Shown here: in pieces, positions 51,058 through 60,973 of the stretch
Numbering within the stretch: the stretch's first letter is position 1
Layout: every line of letters begins with the position of its first letter
Notes under the pieces: generated by a model
Databases searched by the model: none
The model's input: only the letters and a program-made list of their open reading frames with translations
What the model was told of the DNA's origin: nothing
Assembly (NCBI GenBank): GCA_964393405.1
Contig: CAYMTR010000001.1
Coordinates: forward strand, 62,001-126,000
Reading direction: 5' to 3'
DNA length: 64,000 nucleotides
Source of the DNA: CAYMTR01 sp964393405
GTDB taxonomy: Bacteria > Bacteroidota > Bacteroidia > Bacteroidales > Prolixibacteraceae
Translations under genes and position numbers: made by a program

Positions 51058-52077
51058 ATGACTGAAAATCTTTTCGGTAAAACGTTAACAGAATTATCTG
51101 TTATTACAGCAGAATTAGGCATGCCTAAATATTCTGCTAAGCAAATCGCCAACTGGCTTTATAAAAAGAATGCTGCTACTGTGAATGACATGAGTGACTT
51201 GTCATTAAAACACAGAGAAACTCTGATGCAGAAATATGATGTTGGATTGACCATTCCAATAAAAGTACAGAAGAGTAAGGACGGCACAAAAAAATACCTC
51301 TTCCCCGTTAAGGATAATAAGTTTATTGAAACTGCAATGATTCCTGATAAAACTAGGAAGACTGTATGCGTTTCAACTCAAATTGGCTGCAAAATGTCGT
51401 GTATCTTCTGTATGACAGGCAAACAGGGATTTAATGGTCAACTTTCAGCAGGTGAAATTATTAATCAGCTTAGGTGTATTGAAGAGTTCTCTGAAATAAC
51501 AAATATTGTGTACATGGGAATGGGTGAACCTTTCGATAATATTGATGAAGTCATGAAAAGTATTGAGATTTTAACTGCTCCCTGGGGCTATGCCATGTCG
51601 CCCCACAGGATAACTGTTTCATCAATAGGTATTATCCCCGGGTTAAGCCGTTTTCTAAAGGAATGCGAGTGTAATCTGGCAATAAGTTTACATTCTCCAT
51701 TTGAAGATGAAAGAAAGACTTTAATGCCGGTACAATCAGCATACCCCATCCGTGAAGTAATTAATGAAATACGCTCGTTCCCTTTTAACAGTCAAAGGAA
51801 ACTCTCATTTGAATATATTGTTTTTGCAGGACTTAATGATACCCCTGCTCATGTAAAGGAAATTACAAGATTATTGAATGGGGTAAAAAGTCATATTAAC
51901 TTAATCAGGTTTCACTCAATTCCTGACTCTACACTGCAAAAAACAGATGAATCGAGGCTCGTGAATTTAAAAGATGAATTAAATAATAAAGGTATTCTTA
52001 CTACAATAAGATCTTCTCGAGGCGAAGATATATCTGCTGCCTGCGGACTGCTTAGCACTAATTCAGAAAGAAAATAA
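51058..52077 (+). CDS. rlmN: 23S rRNA (A2503-C2) methyltransferase / tRNA A37 methyltransferase
   Basis: Radical SAM enzyme of 339 residues. The [4Fe-4S]-SAM motif is C111, C115 and C118 in GCKMSCIFCMTG; MGMGEPFDN is the family's SAM-contact block, and a conserved Cys near 332 in ISAACGLL is the methyl-carrier cysteine required for the mechanism. The N-terminal RNA-binding domain is present (SAKQIANWLYKK). An upstream in-frame start at 50989 would precede the promoter box, so the ATG at 51058 is used. It is a single-gene unit facing the glucan locus. Confidence 0.96.
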   Translation: MTENLFGKTLTELSVITAELGMPKYSAKQIANWLYKKNAATVNDMSDLSLKHRETLMQKYDVGLTIPIKVQKSKDGTKKYLFPVKDNKFIETAMIPDKTRKTVCVSTQIGCKMSCIFCMTGKQGFNGQLSAGEIINQLRCIEEFSEITNIVYMGMGEPFDNIDEVMKSIEILTAPWGYAMSPHRITVSSIGIIPGLSRFLKECECNLAISLHSPFEDERKTLMPVQSAYPIREVINEIRSFPFNSQRKLSFEYIVFAGLNDTPAHVKEITRLLNGVKSHINLIRFHSIPDSTLQKTDESRLVNLKDELNNKGILTTIRSSRGEDISAACGLLSTNSERK

Positions 52078-52082
52078 TAAAT

Positions 52083-52112
52083 AAAAAAAGGGCTGAAGAA
52101 ACTTCAGCCCTT
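52083..52112 (-). terminator. Intrinsic terminator closing the glucan locus
   Basis: Perfect 11-bp stem AAGGGCTGAAG / CTTCAGCCCTT (52088-52098 with 52102-52112), loop AAA. The T-run is on the minus strand, so it chiefly ends transcription of the glycosidase genes, though it may also stop rlmN readthrough. Confidence 0.88.
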
Positions 52113-52174
52113 CTCATCATGTTTCCTTATTGATGAGCTACATTATTCACTTAAATCTGATATTTATGAAAAAT

Positions 52175-54907
52175 TTACATAACTGTCAACTTTTGGAATT
52201 TGTTTTCAGCCCTACTCTCAAAATGCAATAAATAAATTCCCCTATGAACATTACTAATTGATATTTCAGTTTTCCCTGATGTTGAAAATTCTAGTTTCTC
52301 TTTTAGAATCTTCCTTCCTTTCATATCAAAACAAGTGACCTGATATTTTATCTCTTCATTTCCTGTATAAAAAACCCGGATGAAATTTGAACCACTCTCA
52401 TAGAAAGCCTTAATATTATTTGAATCATATCTTTCAGTATCTGTACTTGTAGGTTTGGAAATTGAGAACCAATTAAGATTAAATTGCCCGGAAACTACAT
52501 AAATCCTAATCTTGATTTTACCTTTCGGTAAGGTTGTCGTTTTTGATATTGTCTTCCACACTTGCCATCCTCCAGTAGCAGCAATATTTACTGAATGTAA
52601 AGTTTGATAATCACCAACCTCCCCTATCTGCAATTCAATCTTCCCAGCTACCTGACTTGCCACTCTATAATCAAAATTGTATTCTCCTTCTTCAGAAACA
52701 TATACATTATACTCCAAATAATCACCAACATCAGCATATCCGATATTTGAGCCGCCACCTGTGTCTGTACATGTCTCAATTTGAAGACCATAATTAGTTA
52801 CAAAACTTTCTGCTTGAATTTTCCCGGGAAGTAAGAAATAACCGGTAGTAAAGTTATCTACTTCCCAATTCGAAAAAGGGTCGTAGTAAGCTCCTAATGG
52901 TGTTTTAAGTGAAGATCCACTATAACTTAACGATACTTTGTCACCGGAAAAAAGCTCTTCTTCAAGTTCAATATTTATTTTGGGTGGAATACTTTCATCG
53001 GTAGATATTGATTTTATTATTGCTCTTTCTTTATTTACCGTCAATTCAAACTCATTTTTATCAATAGTAGAGGAAGCTAAGAATCCTAGATTTGAAATGA
53101 TATTGATATATCTGCCTGTATCATCAGTTTCAAGATTGAGCAGCTCAGGATAAACACCACCAATACCAAGTTGACTATGAAACTTCAGGAAATTCAAATT
53201 AAACCCTTCATTCTCAACGAATACTCTTAGCTGATGAACACCTTTCTTCAAAACTATATTTTCAACCGTCAGAGTTTTCCATTCTGTCCATCCTCCTGAT
53301 GCAGGAAGTGATATTTCCCTTGAAATAATCTCATTATCCAATTTTAAATGAAGCATACCAGAAGAAGAGGCAGCAGCATATCTTATATCGACTGAAAAAG
53401 AAGCATCGGCTGCAACATTTACAGTATATCCAAGCCACTCATTTGCAGCAGTCCATCCTACATTATATCCATTGGTGCCTTCAGTATCATTACAAACTTC
53501 TATGTCAACTCCATCATTACGGTATGTATACCCACTATTCCATGCACTAAAAGACCCTGTTTCTGATCTGTAATTAGCTGTATCAGAATCCCTGTAAGCA
53601 TATCCATGAGCACCAAGATCATAGTCAGTAGCATAAATAATTCCGGGAATATTGTTTTCTTTAAAAGGAACAGCTTCCCGATCATAAATCTGTCTGAACA
53701 TAGCATCTAACACATCTTTATGAATTATACACTTTTGGAGTTTCATATTCTCTGCCATCTCCATCAGCCAATTTGTAGCATCTTCAACTGATGGCTTTTG
53801 GCCTGAACCGCCCCAATAATCAAGTAGCTTCTGATATCCTTCAGTCTTCTGAATAGTTACAGTTCCCGTCACAGAGCCAATCTTCTTATAAGGCCACCAA
53901 GCCCATCCTATGTTGTTCTCTTCTAAAAGTCGGATTGAATTAGTAAACCAAACATTTGAATTCTCTCCTGACTCTCCCATCCAAAGTGGAACATTATGAG
54001 TGTTTCTCAAATCAAGAACCCATTGTATTGTACTCTTTGTATTATAATTCCAATATCTATGGAAGCTATATGCCATATTGCTGTCCCAAGGTGGGGTTAA
54101 CCCGTTATAATCATTAGCAAAACCGTTACCCTCAATAAATATTAAGTGATTATTGTCAACCTCCCTGATAGCATCTGTAATTTCTTTCATTAATTTCTTT
54201 AAAGGAAGATTACCACTCATTGGCCAGTTAGTTTCATTTATTAGATCATAGCCACCTATCCATGTTTCATTTACATATCTTTCAGCAAGTTTTCTCCAAA
54301 GAGCTACTGTCTTTCTCTGATTTTCTGCACTTTCCCATAATGAAGGCTTGTTTTTATCATAGTCAGATATATTAGCATCTTCACCCTGGCCTCCGGGTGT
54401 AGCATGTAAATCAAGAATGAGATATATCTTTTTCTCTCCACACCATTGAAGCAAATCGTCTATCATTAAAAATCCTTTATCAATCCATGTATCTTGTCCT
54501 TTTACTGGCTCATCTTCAATCGGTAATGTGAATAAATTATAATGCATGGGTAATCTAATGGAGTTAAAACCCCAGGCTGCCATTGAATCAACATCTTCTT
54601 TAGTGCAATAATTTCCAAGCCAGGCTTCATAAAAATTCTCCATCCCTACTTTCCCAATCATCTCTTCAATTATTGCTTTAATCTCATGCTGTGTGCCTGC
54701 AAAACCATCAGTTTCCAACATATAGCCTTCCTGAAGCATCCATCCTCCAAGACCCATTCCCCTTAATAAAACCTCTTCTCCTGAGCCATCAACTATCTTT
54801 TTCCCATCTGCATGAAGGAATCCCGTTTGACTGTATCCTGAAAAAGTTAAGGTTATAAAAACTGTTACTATCAATAAATATGCTCGTTTCATAATACTCC
54901 TATTCAT
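52175..54907 (-). CDS. Secreted GH5-type glucanase with two CBM6-like domains and T9SS sorting domain
   Basis: A 910-residue multidomain glycosidase. After a signal peptide (about 6-26) comes a GH5-like TIM barrel (about 28-375) with acid/base E225 in LINETNW and nucleophile E312 in WMGESGEN; the opening LRGMGLGGWM resembles exo-beta-1,3-glucanase-type GH5 proteins. Two CBM6-like beta-sandwiches follow (about 425-565 and 690-835, with ADVGDYLEYNVYV and ASGGWTEWKT / ATGGWQVWKT), a spacer between them, and a C-terminal T9SS type A sorting domain (about 845-910, GIYLLHFES). It would be exported across the outer membrane by T9SS. The start at 54907 overlaps the previous stop (TAATG); an ATG five codons later is an alternative. 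Confidence 0.88.
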   Translation of the reverse strand: MNRSIMKRAYLLIVTVFITLTFSGYSQTGFLHADGKKIVDGSGEEVLLRGMGLGGWMLQEGYMLETDGFAGTQHEIKAIIEEMIGKVGMENFYEAWLGNYCTKEDVDSMAAWGFNSIRLPMHYNLFTLPIEDEPVKGQDTWIDKGFLMIDDLLQWCGEKKIYLILDLHATPGGQGEDANISDYDKNKPSLWESAENQRKTVALWRKLAERYVNETWIGGYDLINETNWPMSGNLPLKKLMKEITDAIREVDNNHLIFIEGNGFANDYNGLTPPWDSNMAYSFHRYWNYNTKSTIQWVLDLRNTHNVPLWMGESGENSNVWFTNSIRLLEENNIGWAWWPYKKIGSVTGTVTIQKTEGYQKLLDYWGGSGQKPSVEDATNWLMEMAENMKLQKCIIHKDVLDAMFRQIYDREAVPFKENNIPGIIYATDYDLGAHGYAYRDSDTANYRSETGSFSAWNSGYTYRNDGVDIEVCNDTEGTNGYNVGWTAANEWLGYTVNVAADASFSVDIRYAAASSSGMLHLKLDNEIISREISLPASGGWTEWKTLTVENIVLKKGVHQLRVFVENEGFNLNFLKFHSQLGIGGVYPELLNLETDDTGRYINIISNLGFLASSTIDKNEFELTVNKERAIIKSISTDESIPPKINIELEEELFSGDKVSLSYSGSSLKTPLGAYYDPFSNWEVDNFTTGYFLLPGKIQAESFVTNYGLQIETCTDTGGGSNIGYADVGDYLEYNVYVSEEGEYNFDYRVASQVAGKIELQIGEVGDYQTLHSVNIAATGGWQVWKTISKTTTLPKGKIKIRIYVVSGQFNLNWFSISKPTSTDTERYDSNNIKAFYESGSNFIRVFYTGNEEIKYQVTCFDMKGRKILKEKLEFSTSGKTEISISNVHRGIYLLHFESRAENKFQKLTVM

Positions 54908-56658
54908 TACTTCTTAATAAACAAAGATCTTTTTATGCCATTTTCTTTTATCGAAAGAATTATATATAGTCCTTTTCCCAATCCTGACACATCAATTGTT
55001 TCAAATGAATTCCTAATATTACTATTGAGAATAAGGGTTCCACTGTAATCATAGATTTCTATTTTACTACCCTTTTCATTTATTACATCAATATATTTGT
55101 CAACAGGATTAGGTTTGAATTTTACAGATTCATCAATTATATACTTACTGCTCGTACTGGCATTTTTCAACTCAATTGGACTAAACACAAAATACCCTGT
55201 TCCAGGTTGACCATATACGCTGTAATTAAAGAAAATTCTCACTTTTTTTATCTTCTCAATATTAAATGAAGACGTTCCATTTCCAAAGATGTGTGCATAT
55301 GTTTCATAGTTGCCTGATGCATTAACACTATCAATTTTAAAAAGATTCCCCTGATCACTAATCCCATTTTCGTCAATAAGGTCGACTCTCATATTTGAAG
55401 GACTTTTACCATCTTCAGTTTTGATATTTATTACCAACCGGCTGTAATCTTTGAAATTGAAAGTTGTACTAAAAGTATATTCAATATAAGGATTAGCAGT
55501 AGGTTTCTGAACATCAAAGTTCACCTTAACTGCTTCATCACCTTCTCTTTCGAGTGAAACAGTATTATTCTGAGTGGGTTTTACAATCCATTGTATCTCT
55601 TCGTTTTCAATATTGTCGATGATAAATGAGTTAGAACTTGTAGTTGTTTTTACGTCAAATGGATCAGATATTAACGTATCACAAAATGATACCATTTCAA
55701 CCTGAACTATTCCTTTATTTTCTCCCCACCTTACATTAATAGTACTTGTTCCTTCTCCACTTATAATTTCTGTCCCCTCCGGGAAAGTCCAATTATATGT
55801 GAAATTGTCATTATGCTTAGTAGAAAAAGTAAGTTCCTGACCGGGCACTACTAGTCCTGATCCACTTATTTCTGGTTTTTCTGGTTTCAGCTCATAAACA
55901 CGAACATGCTCTATTTCCATTATAGCTTCAGTAATATTTGGATCAATACCTTGTGCTCCACCCCAGCTACCTCCAATTGCAATATTCAATAATAAATGTT
56001 CTCGTTTATCAAAAGGCCACTCTTTATAAGTGTTATACCTATTATTGAAAGTAAAATATAGTTGATCATCAACAAAGATTCTTATTTTCTCTTCATCCCA
56101 TTCGGCAATATAATCGTGAAACTCAGTATAAGCTGTAGGCACTAGAGTATTACTACCCTGCTGAGTACCAAGGGTATGATTAAATGATTCAGTATGTACT
56201 GTTCCGTAAATCCTGTTGACATCATATCCTACATGTTCCATGATATCAATTTCTCCACTCTTAGGCCAACTTCCATAAGCCCAATCAGTAGGGAGCATCC
56301 ATATTGCAGACCAAATTCCTGTGCCTGAAGGTACTTTAGCCCTTACTTCAATTCTTCCGTACAACCAATCGCCTTTCTGACGGGTAACCAATCTTGCAGA
56401 TGTCCAGCTACCATTTTTCTTTATCGCTTTAATGTAAAGTTTTCCATCAGCAACCCATGAATTATCTCTTGAGTTTGTATAAGTCTGGAGTTCATTGTTT
56501 CCCCATCCACCTCCGCCGAGGTCGTATCCCCATTTTTTTGTATCAGGCTCTCCTGAATAATCAAACTCATCGTTCCAAATAAGATCGTTGCAAATTGTGT
56601 CCTGAGCAATTACTGAAGTTGCAAACAGGCTTATAAGTAATAAAAGTATTATTCTCAT
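54907..56658 (-). CDS. Secreted GH16 beta-glucanase (laminarinase-type) with PKD-like, CBM-like and T9SS domains
   Basis: A 583-residue enzyme. Signal peptide 1-18; GH16 catalytic domain about 22-255 with the motif GEIDIMEHVG (nucleophile E136, D138, acid/base E141) and the LIWNDEFDYSG start typical of laminarinases; a PKD-like domain about 265-340 (YNWTFPEG); a beta-sandwich of unknown CBM type about 345-505; and a T9SS type A sorting domain about 515-583 ending SLFIKK. It should cut internal beta-1,3- or mixed beta-1,3/1,4-linkages outside the cell. It overlaps both neighbours (4 bases upstream, TAATG downstream), so translation is coupled. Confidence 0.93.
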   Translation of the reverse strand: MRIILLLLISLFATSVIAQDTICNDLIWNDEFDYSGEPDTKKWGYDLGGGGWGNNELQTYTNSRDNSWVADGKLYIKAIKKNGSWTSARLVTRQKGDWLYGRIEVRAKVPSGTGIWSAIWMLPTDWAYGSWPKSGEIDIMEHVGYDVNRIYGTVHTESFNHTLGTQQGSNTLVPTAYTEFHDYIAEWDEEKIRIFVDDQLYFTFNNRYNTYKEWPFDKREHLLLNIAIGGSWGGAQGIDPNITEAIMEIEHVRVYELKPEKPEISGSGLVVPGQELTFSTKHNDNFTYNWTFPEGTEIISGEGTSTINVRWGENKGIVQVEMVSFCDTLISDPFDVKTTTSSNSFIIDNIENEEIQWIVKPTQNNTVSLEREGDEAVKVNFDVQKPTANPYIEYTFSTTFNFKDYSRLVINIKTEDGKSPSNMRVDLIDENGISDQGNLFKIDSVNASGNYETYAHIFGNGTSSFNIEKIKKVRIFFNYSVYGQPGTGYFVFSPIELKNASTSSKYIIDESVKFKPNPVDKYIDVINEKGSKIEIYDYSGTLILNSNIRNSFETIDVSGLGKGLYIILSIKENGIKRSLFIKK

Positions 56659-57497
56659 TTTTCTATTTTTTTCTTAAACACCCTGACATAATCTATTTCC
56701 ATTGTCCTAGGAAAAATCTCATCATCAACACCCTTCTTTCCTCCAAGGTTACCTCCAACTGCTACGTTTAAAAGTAAATGAAACCTTTTGTTAAAAGGCC
56801 AATCGTTAGGATTATCAGATACTTTGTTAAAAGTGAAATATAAAGAGTCATCAACAAAGGCGTCAATCTTTTCTTTACCCCATTCTATTGTGTAACTATG
56901 AAAAGCTTCTCTATTATCGTTTACCTCCATTTCAGAACCTTTTTGAGTGTTTATCTGATGGTTGAAGTTTGCTGTATGTATTGTAGAAAAAACTACATTG
57001 GGATTATGACCAACATTTTCCATAATATCTATCTCTCCACTTTCAGGCCATCCTCCGTATTCCCAGTCGGTTGAAAGCATCCAAATTGCCGGCCATAGAC
57101 CTCTTCCATTAGGAAGCTTGGCTCTAACCTCAATGAGCCCATATAACCAATCTCCTTTACTTTTTGTTGTCAGCCGGGACGATGTATAATTAAATCCTTT
57201 GTAATCCTCTTTTATTGCTTGAATCTTTAGCGTACCATCAGAAACATATGCATTTTCAGCTCTTCTGAAAGTATAGAACTGAAGCTCGTTGTTCCCCCAA
57301 CCCCAACTATTCCCAATAGTATCATAATTCCATTTTGAAGAATCAGGTAGCCCGGAATAATCAAATTCATCATTCCATACCAACTTATATCCCTTCGGAA
57401 TATGTATGCTTTGCTTTTTGCTGCACGTTATAAATAACATCGTCAAAATTGCAATTACAGCCAGAAAATTTGTTATAAAAAACCATCTTGACCGCAT
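56655..57497 (-). CDS. GH16 beta-glucanase, probable lipoprotein
   Basis: A 280-residue single-domain GH16 enzyme with GESGEIDIMENVG-type active site (E155, D157, E160) and the laminarinase-like LVWNDEFDYSGLPDSSKW start. The N-terminus has a membrane helix (about 6-23) ending LFITC (C25) followed by SKKQ; Thr at -1 is unusual for a lipobox, so lipidation is likely but not certain. It is about 45-50% alike by eye to the catalytic domain of the next gene, which points to duplication followed by domain gain or loss. It probably sits on the cell surface and works on polymer captured there. Confidence 0.92.
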   Translation of the reverse strand: MRSRWFFITNFLAVIAILTMLFITCSKKQSIHIPKGYKLVWNDEFDYSGLPDSSKWNYDTIGNSWGWGNNELQFYTFRRAENAYVSDGTLKIQAIKEDYKGFNYTSSRLTTKSKGDWLYGLIEVRAKLPNGRGLWPAIWMLSTDWEYGGWPESGEIDIMENVGHNPNVVFSTIHTANFNHQINTQKGSEMEVNDNREAFHSYTIEWGKEKIDAFVDDSLYFTFNKVSDNPNDWPFNKRFHLLLNVAVGGNLGGKKGVDDEIFPRTMEIDYVRVFKKKIEK

Positions 57498-57508
57498 AAC
57501 TTTATATT

Positions 57509-60500
57509 TTATTGTTGTTTCATAATTTCTGATGGCAACCTTTCAATCTCAACATTTACAACTTTTATATTCCCTTTCCTTAAAAATACTTCAGTACTGG
57601 TTTTTTCATCAAGAATGTTAGAGACGAAATTAATCTTTGCCCCATCGCTCATCTCTACAACTGTATTATTCTTAACACCAACAGAATAAATTATTTCTGC
57701 TCCGCAAAAACTGAACTTAATTGTCGGCGAAATACTTTCTCCTTTGATTATAAAGTCTGACTTCTTTAGTAAAATCGGGTCAAACATTATTTTTCCTTCA
57801 TTTATTGTTATTCCAAATTCAATAAGTCGGGTTATCAAATCTTCTTTTACCTGACCTGTCATTCCCGGTTGCTGAACGCCGGCCATAGAAGGTGTATGTG
57901 AATATGGATCAGTTGGGAATGCTCCATATTCATCAGGATTCTTATGTGTTCCTATTCCTTCTTTTATTGAATTATAATGATTTACCAGGTTCATAATAAT
58001 AAGCTTACCTGCACCTGCTTGTTTAGCTTTTATTATATTCTCAACAGTTGCAAGCAATAACTTAGATACCATATGCCAGTATATACATCCTAACCCCTCA
58101 TACTTGTAGAAAGTGCCTGACCTTCCTGTAAAAGATTGATGGTCAAATATATCATCGTAGATTTTAAGTACATAGTTTATATCTTCATCTTTAAATTCCA
58201 GGTCTCCTTTAGTAACTTTATCAAGCCTTTCCTTTAACGTATTCCCATTATTAATTTCCCCGTTGAAATGATATTGTCCATTTTCATCCTGAACTACAAT
58301 CTCATAATTCCCCTTCTTCTGTAATTCTAACAATACCCTCGATTTCAAAACCTGATCTTCAGGAATGATATTCCTATTCAGAAATAAGGGTAGTTGCCTG
58401 TCAGGATAAAGTATATACGAATTCTGGTCTTCCCTATAAAGCTCGCTTTTACTTAATTTATCAAGTAAAGCTGATGATTCTTCAGGTGTCAGGTAACCCG
58501 AACTTAAAACAGCAACCTGACCTTCAAGCATTTCATATAAATGCCTTATTATTACTTCGTCACCTTTTATTGAAACCAAATTATACGAGTTGAATAATCC
58601 ATCCTCTCTTTTATTTTCGTTTATGCTGTGATCTATGTATTCTTCAACAATTCTTAGAAATGATATCAGTTCATCTTTAAATAAAATACTCAATTGACCT
58701 GAGACATTCTTATAAACATTATCTCTGAAATTACTCCCAGCTTTACCCAACCCATCAAGTAAGTTCTTCCTTTTTTTATCGTCAATTTTACCCTCTATTA
58801 AATTTTTATGATTGTTTAAAACGTTTTGTATATCACCAAACAAAGTGTAAATCTCAACAGGAATAAGCCATTCCCCAATGTCTGTTCTTTTAAATAATCC
58901 TGTTAAAAAATGGACATACCTTCTTATGTAATAAAGAGTAACCATCGAAGCTCCATTACCAACAAGTGCATTATTGGCATCATTCCACTCCGGCCGTTGA
59001 GTATTCATCCAAACACCTGCCCCAGGAATAAAATTGCTAAGTTTTGAAAGAAGAGGGACTAATGCCTTAACAGTAAAGTTGCTCCTTAATATTTCTTTCC
59101 CTGAAGTCAGCAATTTTCCATCTTCTCCCTTCTCCACCACTAATTTTTCAATCCTACTATTTTCTTCATTATCAAATAAGATTGTATCCTGCGGTGTTTT
59201 TAATATTTCTTCATAAGATTTTAACCTATATGGAACATTGGCGTACGTGAAAATTTCCTGCTTCATCCACTTTTCAATACTGCCGGGAAAATACTTTTCC
59301 TGTAGCTCAAGCAATTTTTCAAGGTATATTATTTGGTGGTCCCCCCAATAACCTATATTAGACCAAGGATCCGAAGGATCTAAAATTTCCCAATCAAAAC
59401 CATCACTCGTAATTTTGTAAGGATTATATCCATCTATTGTAGTTGCATTCAGAAATCTACTGATCATCCCGGACAAATAACCTGGATATGTATTTGCCAA
59501 TGCTTCCCAGTTTTGAAATATGTCGCGCCAATTACCCTGATAATACAAAGATGGGGTACCATCACTGTTTTTCAATTTGATATTAAACAAATTCCATGGC
59601 CTACTCGGATCACCATGTCTGCGACTGAACATTAAAGGAAGATATTCGGTTGACAACCTTATAATGTCAGGGTCTCCATTGTCGTATGATTTTTCAATTA
59701 ATTCGTAATATTCAAATTCTTCCGGTAGACTAAATAACCAATTCTCATTTCTTTGATATAAATCTCTGTTGAAATGTTTTATATGTGTCGTATAATTAGC
59801 CCTAAGAATTTTATAGTCATCTTTAGGAATCCCTCCCCTCATTATATTGAACATCGTATTTGAGAAATGTCTCCATTTTTCTCTGTTGTCGCCGGTTGAC
59901 TGATTACCATCAGCTTTCCAAACTAAGAAGCGCAAATTATTACTGCCTTCTTCAACATCTTTTTCAATGTCTGCAGTTATATCAACTGCTGAATTCAAAT
60001 AATTTATAAGTCTGATGATATCTGCACTATCCTGACAAACTTCAACAACTATATGCCACGTTTTATTATCTCCGGGAGCTAAATCAAACTTATGGTTGAG
60101 AAAATATGAACCTTTGGTCCCCCTACTCTCTTTTTCTGTAGAAACCTCATTCCCATGGCGGTATTTATCAAACTGATTATTACTCAGCAAGACTTTCTTT
60201 TCTCCTTTATAATCACTCCATACAATGGTCGCTTTTAATGCTTCACTGGGTTCAGCTTTGTCAACAGGTATGGAACTTAGTCTGTATATCGCCAGACCTG
60301 TTTCTTCTGTAAGTTCAGCTTTTTTGTATGCATCAATTAAAGTACTAAGCATACCCTGCATGATACGGCTAACACCATAAGGCAAAATGTTCTGAATGCC
60401 ATCAACAATACTTGCTCTTACTATATTGCTATTATTGCTTATTATGGAGCTTTTTCTGACCCACCCATATTTCTCACTGTTCATCCAAGCATATCTGAAC

Positions 60501-60934
60501 TTCAGTTTCAAATCATTATTTACTTCTTCAAAAATGATCTTATTCCCTGTAATATTTTTGTAAATGTTCCGACAAGTATCATATATCCCTTCCATCCTGA
60601 TTGAGAAGGGCTCCCAAAGAAAAGTTTCGTTTGATAATTCTGCCTGGATAATGGTTTTACTACCTGTTACTTCACTGAAATCATGAATCTTATCATCAGT
60701 ATAATATGGGAATATTGCCTGCTCAGGATTTGCCCTCCCGGCAGTCAGACTACCTGAACTTGACAAGTACATCCAATGGTCAGAACTGCTGACTATTGAC
60801 ATGAAGAATGGTTTCATACTGTCATAGTTTTTGATAACGTAGTATTCCTCGCCTTCAATGTCAACAAAAGCACCTTCAGTCATTCCCGGAATATTCAAGA
60901 ATCCGTTTTTCCCTATTCTAATTTTTTGTTTCAT
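57509..60934 (-). CDS. Large cytoplasmic carbohydrate-active enzyme, probable beta-1,3-glucan phosphorylase (GH149/GH161-like)
   Basis: A 1141-residue protein without signal peptide or membrane helix. The N-terminal ~280 residues look like a beta-sandwich domain; the middle has long helical hairpins typical of an (alpha/alpha)6 barrel (NWEALANTYPGYLSGMISRF, then WDPWSNIGYWGDHQ-type sequence: SDPWSNIGYWGDHQIIY near 520); the C-terminal ~70 residues are beta-rich. Size, domain order, cytoplasmic location and position among GH16 and GH5 glucanase genes fit the GH149 or GH161 beta-1,3-oligoglucan phosphorylases, which release glucose 1-phosphate. The family call is inference from layout and context; I cannot align it here. 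The 11-base gap to the GH16 gene supports one operon. Confidence 0.6.
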   Translation of the reverse strand: MKQKIRIGKNGFLNIPGMTEGAFVDIEGEEYYVIKNYDSMKPFFMSIVSSSDHWMYLSSSGSLTAGRANPEQAIFPYYTDDKIHDFSEVTGSKTIIQAELSNETFLWEPFSIRMEGIYDTCRNIYKNITGNKIIFEEVNNDLKLKFRYAWMNSEKYGWVRKSSIISNNSNIVRASIVDGIQNILPYGVSRIMQGMLSTLIDAYKKAELTEETGLAIYRLSSIPVDKAEPSEALKATIVWSDYKGEKKVLLSNNQFDKYRHGNEVSTEKESRGTKGSYFLNHKFDLAPGDNKTWHIVVEVCQDSADIIRLINYLNSAVDITADIEKDVEEGSNNLRFLVWKADGNQSTGDNREKWRHFSNTMFNIMRGGIPKDDYKILRANYTTHIKHFNRDLYQRNENWLFSLPEEFEYYELIEKSYDNGDPDIIRLSTEYLPLMFSRRHGDPSRPWNLFNIKLKNSDGTPSLYYQGNWRDIFQNWEALANTYPGYLSGMISRFLNATTIDGYNPYKITSDGFDWEILDPSDPWSNIGYWGDHQIIYLEKLLELQEKYFPGSIEKWMKQEIFTYANVPYRLKSYEEILKTPQDTILFDNEENSRIEKLVVEKGEDGKLLTSGKEILRSNFTVKALVPLLSKLSNFIPGAGVWMNTQRPEWNDANNALVGNGASMVTLYYIRRYVHFLTGLFKRTDIGEWLIPVEIYTLFGDIQNVLNNHKNLIEGKIDDKKRKNLLDGLGKAGSNFRDNVYKNVSGQLSILFKDELISFLRIVEEYIDHSINENKREDGLFNSYNLVSIKGDEVIIRHLYEMLEGQVAVLSSGYLTPEESSALLDKLSKSELYREDQNSYILYPDRQLPLFLNRNIIPEDQVLKSRVLLELQKKGNYEIVVQDENGQYHFNGEINNGNTLKERLDKVTKGDLEFKDEDINYVLKIYDDIFDHQSFTGRSGTFYKYEGLGCIYWHMVSKLLLATVENIIKAKQAGAGKLIIMNLVNHYNSIKEGIGTHKNPDEYGAFPTDPYSHTPSMAGVQQPGMTGQVKEDLITRLIEFGITINEGKIMFDPILLKKSDFIIKGESISPTIKFSFCGAEIIYSVGVKNNTVVEMSDGAKINFVSNILDEKTSTEVFLRKGNIKVVNVEIERLPSEIMKQQ

Positions 60935-60973
60935 CTAAATTGTGCTTTCAAAGTGTTTTAATTTCTTATAATC

